Assembly: GCA_001662425.1 (NCBI GenBank)
Contig: BDDC01000063.1
Location: 68,452 to 132,451 of the forward strand
Length of the DNA stretch: 64,000 nt
Reading direction: 5' to 3'
Source: Chlamydomonas sphaeroides
Lineage: Eukaryota > Chlorophyta > Chlorophyceae > Chlamydomonadales > Chlamydomonadaceae
Both the position numbers and the translations under genes were made by a program. Under the pieces are notes generated by a model, which was not told the origin of the DNA, did no database searches, and saw only the letters and a program-made list of their open reading frames with translations. Below, piece after piece: positions 61,842 to 64,000 of this stretch (within the stretch, counting starts at the first letter, position 1; each line of letters starts with the position of its first letter).

Positions 61842-63666
61842 CTACAAGTCATGCGATACTGTGCTGCGCCTCGCCTGGGTCAGCGGCATGGCAAATGCGG
61901 GCACCTCGAGGCGCAGCAGCGTGAACTCGGAGCAGCACGAGTTGTTGGCGCTGCGGCGGGTGGGGCAGGTGGGTGCGGAGGGCGTTGTGGGAGGGTGAGG
62001 TGGGCAGCGCGGCGTGGGAGCACTGGCCTTGACCTCCGGCGCGGCGTGGGAGCACGGCGGCTGTGGGCTCCTGCCTGCACGTGTGTGCGCAATTGCAGGT
62101 GCCGCAAACCACGCGCCTGAGCGCTTGGGCGCGGCCGACACCGGGTTGGGCCGGTGCTGCCCGGACAGGCCTTTGCAGTGCTGTTAGTGATGGATTGTGA
62201 ACCAACAGTGTCAAACGATATAGGGTACCGGTACTTGTAAGTGTGATGGCGTTCGTCGCTTACTTGGGCTCGGCGGACACCACGCCGTAGCCCAGGTTGG
62301 CCAGGTGGCCAAACAGCAGCGCCAGGTCCCGCACCCCGAACTCGGGCCGGCCCCAGCTGCGGAGAGAGGAAGGGAGGGAGGGCGGAGCGGGGGCCTGGGG
62401 CAGTGAGGCTTAACAACTGGCAAGAGGACGTGTTGCCGTGTGGGTGAGCGCGGTCATGGGTTGGGAGATGAGGTGCACTGGATTCGGGCCGGCCCCCGCT
62501 GAGCGGGCGTACGAGGGGGCGCGGCAGCGTGGGGGCAGGCCAGGGTTAGTGGGGCAGGCCAGGGTACGTGGGGTAGGCCAGGGTAAGTGGGGCAGGCCAG
62601 GGTACGTGGGGCAGGCAAGGGTAAGTGGGGCAGGCCAGGGGTAGTGGGGCAGGCCAGGGTTCGTGGGGCAGGCCAGGGTTAGTGGGGCAGGTCAGGGTAC
62701 GTGGGGCAGGCCAGGGTTCGTGGGGCAGGCCAGGGTTCGTGGGGCAGGTCAGGGTACGTGGGGCAGGCCAGGGTAAGTGGGGCAGGTCACAATGCACGGA
62801 GTGGCCGGGTCGCAAGGCGCGGAGGGCGGGGGCGAGAGGCACACGGGATGGCAATGCCCGCTGGCACGTCGTCAGCCCCCACATTCCAGCGCCCCACCCA
62901 GGCCCAGCCCAAGCCACCCCGTCCTTTGCACATGAGCGCTTGGCAGCTGCAGGCGCGCACTGGGGGGCACTGGGGGGCGCTGGGGGGCGCTGGGGGGCAC
63001 TGGGGGGCACTGGCACGACCGATCCCGACGGCACACCCCGGCCCGCGCAAGCACCAAGAAAGGGAAGTTTCGTGGGTACTTGACCTGGCCTCCCCCGCCA
63101 GGGCCCCCAACCACGCGGCCGCACCCACCGCGGCGGCACCGGCGCGTGGTCTGCGTCCTCGTCCTCCGCGTGCACCTCCACTGCCAGCTGCTCGGGCAGC
63201 GCCTGCGTGTCCTCCTGCCTGGGGGAAGGAGAGGGAGGGAGGGGGGAGCGAGGAGTAGCGTGGAGGGACGCGGGCGAGGGGCGCCGCGGTGGAACGGCCG
63301 ACAGCGAGGGCGGCACGGCGGGCGACGTTCCGTGGAGGGCGCAATGTGCGCCCCGCGCCCTGGGTCGCCCTGGGTCGCCCTGGGTCGGTGGGTCGGTGGG
63401 TCGGTGCCGCCGCGCCGCGTGTAGCGGCGCTGTAGCGGTGCTTTGCTGCGGGGGCTGGGGCCCCTGGGCCCCTGGGTGTGACCCCACGCCTAGCGGTGGT
63501 GCGGAACGCGCTTGACGTGGTGCTGATAATAGTGATGCTGATGGTGCTGCTGATGGTGCTGATAGCTGCCGGGCAGCGCTCACCACTCGGACAGCACGGC
63601 CCACTCGTACGCCTCTATGTCCAGCTTCACCACGGAGGGCTGCAGCATGTCTGCCTGAGACAGGAC
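61842..63666 (-). CDS. FkbM/METTL24-type methyltransferase, 3' part (5' exons outside or not found)
   Basis: Four 3' exons (63666-63584, 63218-63129, 62356-62264, 61950-61842) join with consistent phases and end at TAG. They encode MLQPSVVKLDIEAYEWAVL, the acidic strand of FkbM-type SAM methyltransferases, then QLAVEVHAEDEDADHAP, WGRPEFGVRDLALLFGHLAN, LGYGVVSAEPNANNSCCSEF and TLLRLEVPAF. The pattern of EVH, a helix with ALF.HL...GY, then E.N...CC.EF is typical of METTL24-like proteins in animals and algae, many of them secretory-pathway proteins of unknown substrate. The SAM-binding glycine loop is not in this portion. No upstream exon was found between 63667 and 64000, so the gene probably continues past the window. 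The intron 63128-62357 carries a 19-nt minisatellite. Confidence 0.8.
62543..62789. repeat. 19-nt minisatellite, 13 units
   Basis: Thirteen tandem units of GGGTACGTGGGGCAGGCCA with C/A/T variants at a few positions, within an intron of the methyltransferase gene. Read in the gene's direction it is C-rich. Confidence 0.95.
62955..63012. repeat. 11-nt G-rich tandem repeat
   Basis: About five units of CACTGGGGGGC/CGCTGGGGGGC in the same methyltransferase intron. Confidence 0.85.
63355..63406. repeat. Short GGGTCG tandem repeat
   Basis: Three CCCTGGGTCG units followed by three GGTGGGTC units, in the intron between 63583 and 63219. Confidence 0.7.
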
Positions 63667-64000
63667 CTGGGGGCGGGGGACGGAGGGGAGAAGGCAGGGG
63701 CGAGGACAGGGTTCTTGTGTGGCCAGTGCCACGGCTCGGTGGCGGGCGGCGACGAGTGCGAGGCGGCGGCGGCGAGGAGGGGTGGCGCATACCGGCAAGG
63801 AGGGGTGGGTGCGGCGGGAGGGAGGGAGGCCAAGGGAGGCCTGCCCTGCCCTGCTGCCGTTGTGATGACATGTTGGCTGCAACTACATGACAGCGCATCG
63901 GTAGCGTAAATCGTGTGTTCAGAAATAAGTACAAGTATAATAGGAAGACAAAACCGCACCAGGGAGAGTGGCGCGCCGGCCGTGCGTAGAGGGAATGCAG

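Noticed and set aside
1..64000. CRISPR arrays, bacterial operons, ribosome binding sites
   Set aside because: The gene structure is clearly eukaryotic nuclear with spliceosomal introns; the tandem repeats seen lack CRISPR spacer structure.

Overview
The window is a GC-rich, intron-dense nuclear segment of a volvocine/chlamydomonadalean green alga. The evidence is short GT-AG exons with GTGAG/GTGCG-type donors, Ala/Gly/Pro-rich low complexity, TGTAA polyadenylation-like signals, a complete LCIB/LCIC-family gene of the algal CO2-concentrating mechanism, and a secreted protein combining SRCR and C-type-lectin domains, a combination known from volvocine algae. I cannot name the species. Two runs of N (20346-20721 and 37816-38179) are assembly gaps. 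Exon models were built by hand from frame continuity and splice consensus; where full lengths are quoted, the exons sum to a whole number of codons.

Layout: (1) 1-10307, minus: a very large extracellular protein whose 3' end lies outside the window. It has a signal peptide, three SRCR domains, an FG-GAP/VCBS repeat region, a GH18 chitinase-like domain and at least two C-type lectin domains. (2) 14981-16141, plus: a PRA1-family Rab-acceptor membrane protein. (3) 16867-28075, minus: a type II membrane protein with the full M1-aminopeptidase fold but with the GAMEN, HEXXH and catalytic-tyrosine positions replaced. (4) 30491-33200, plus: a plastid-type DUF3172 protein. (5) 34862-37118, minus: a cyclin T/K-like protein, with a short candidate gene diverging from it at 37334. 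(6) 39471-42765, plus: an MT-A70-family methyltransferase-like protein whose DPPW motif reads NAGW. (7) 44570-50763, plus: an LMBR1-domain (LMBRD2-like) multi-pass protein in 18 exons. (8) 51766-55052, plus: an F-box protein with an XPA-like zinc module. (9) 57082-59477, minus: the LCIB/LCIC-family gene; an inverted, frameshifted copy of its 5' end sits at 55272-55537. (10) 61842-63666 and beyond, minus: the 3' part of an FkbM/METTL24-type methyltransferase.

The genes do not form one pathway; this is an ordinary eukaryotic gene neighbourhood. The most notable theme is three separate genes that keep an enzyme fold while losing catalytic residues (GH18 domain, M1 peptidase, MT-A70). Other points are the LCIB/LCIC 5' duplication, an exact 82-nt copy of an exon end plus splice donor inside a later intron of the MT-A70 gene, a pair of related dispersed repeats, and several intronic minisatellites.
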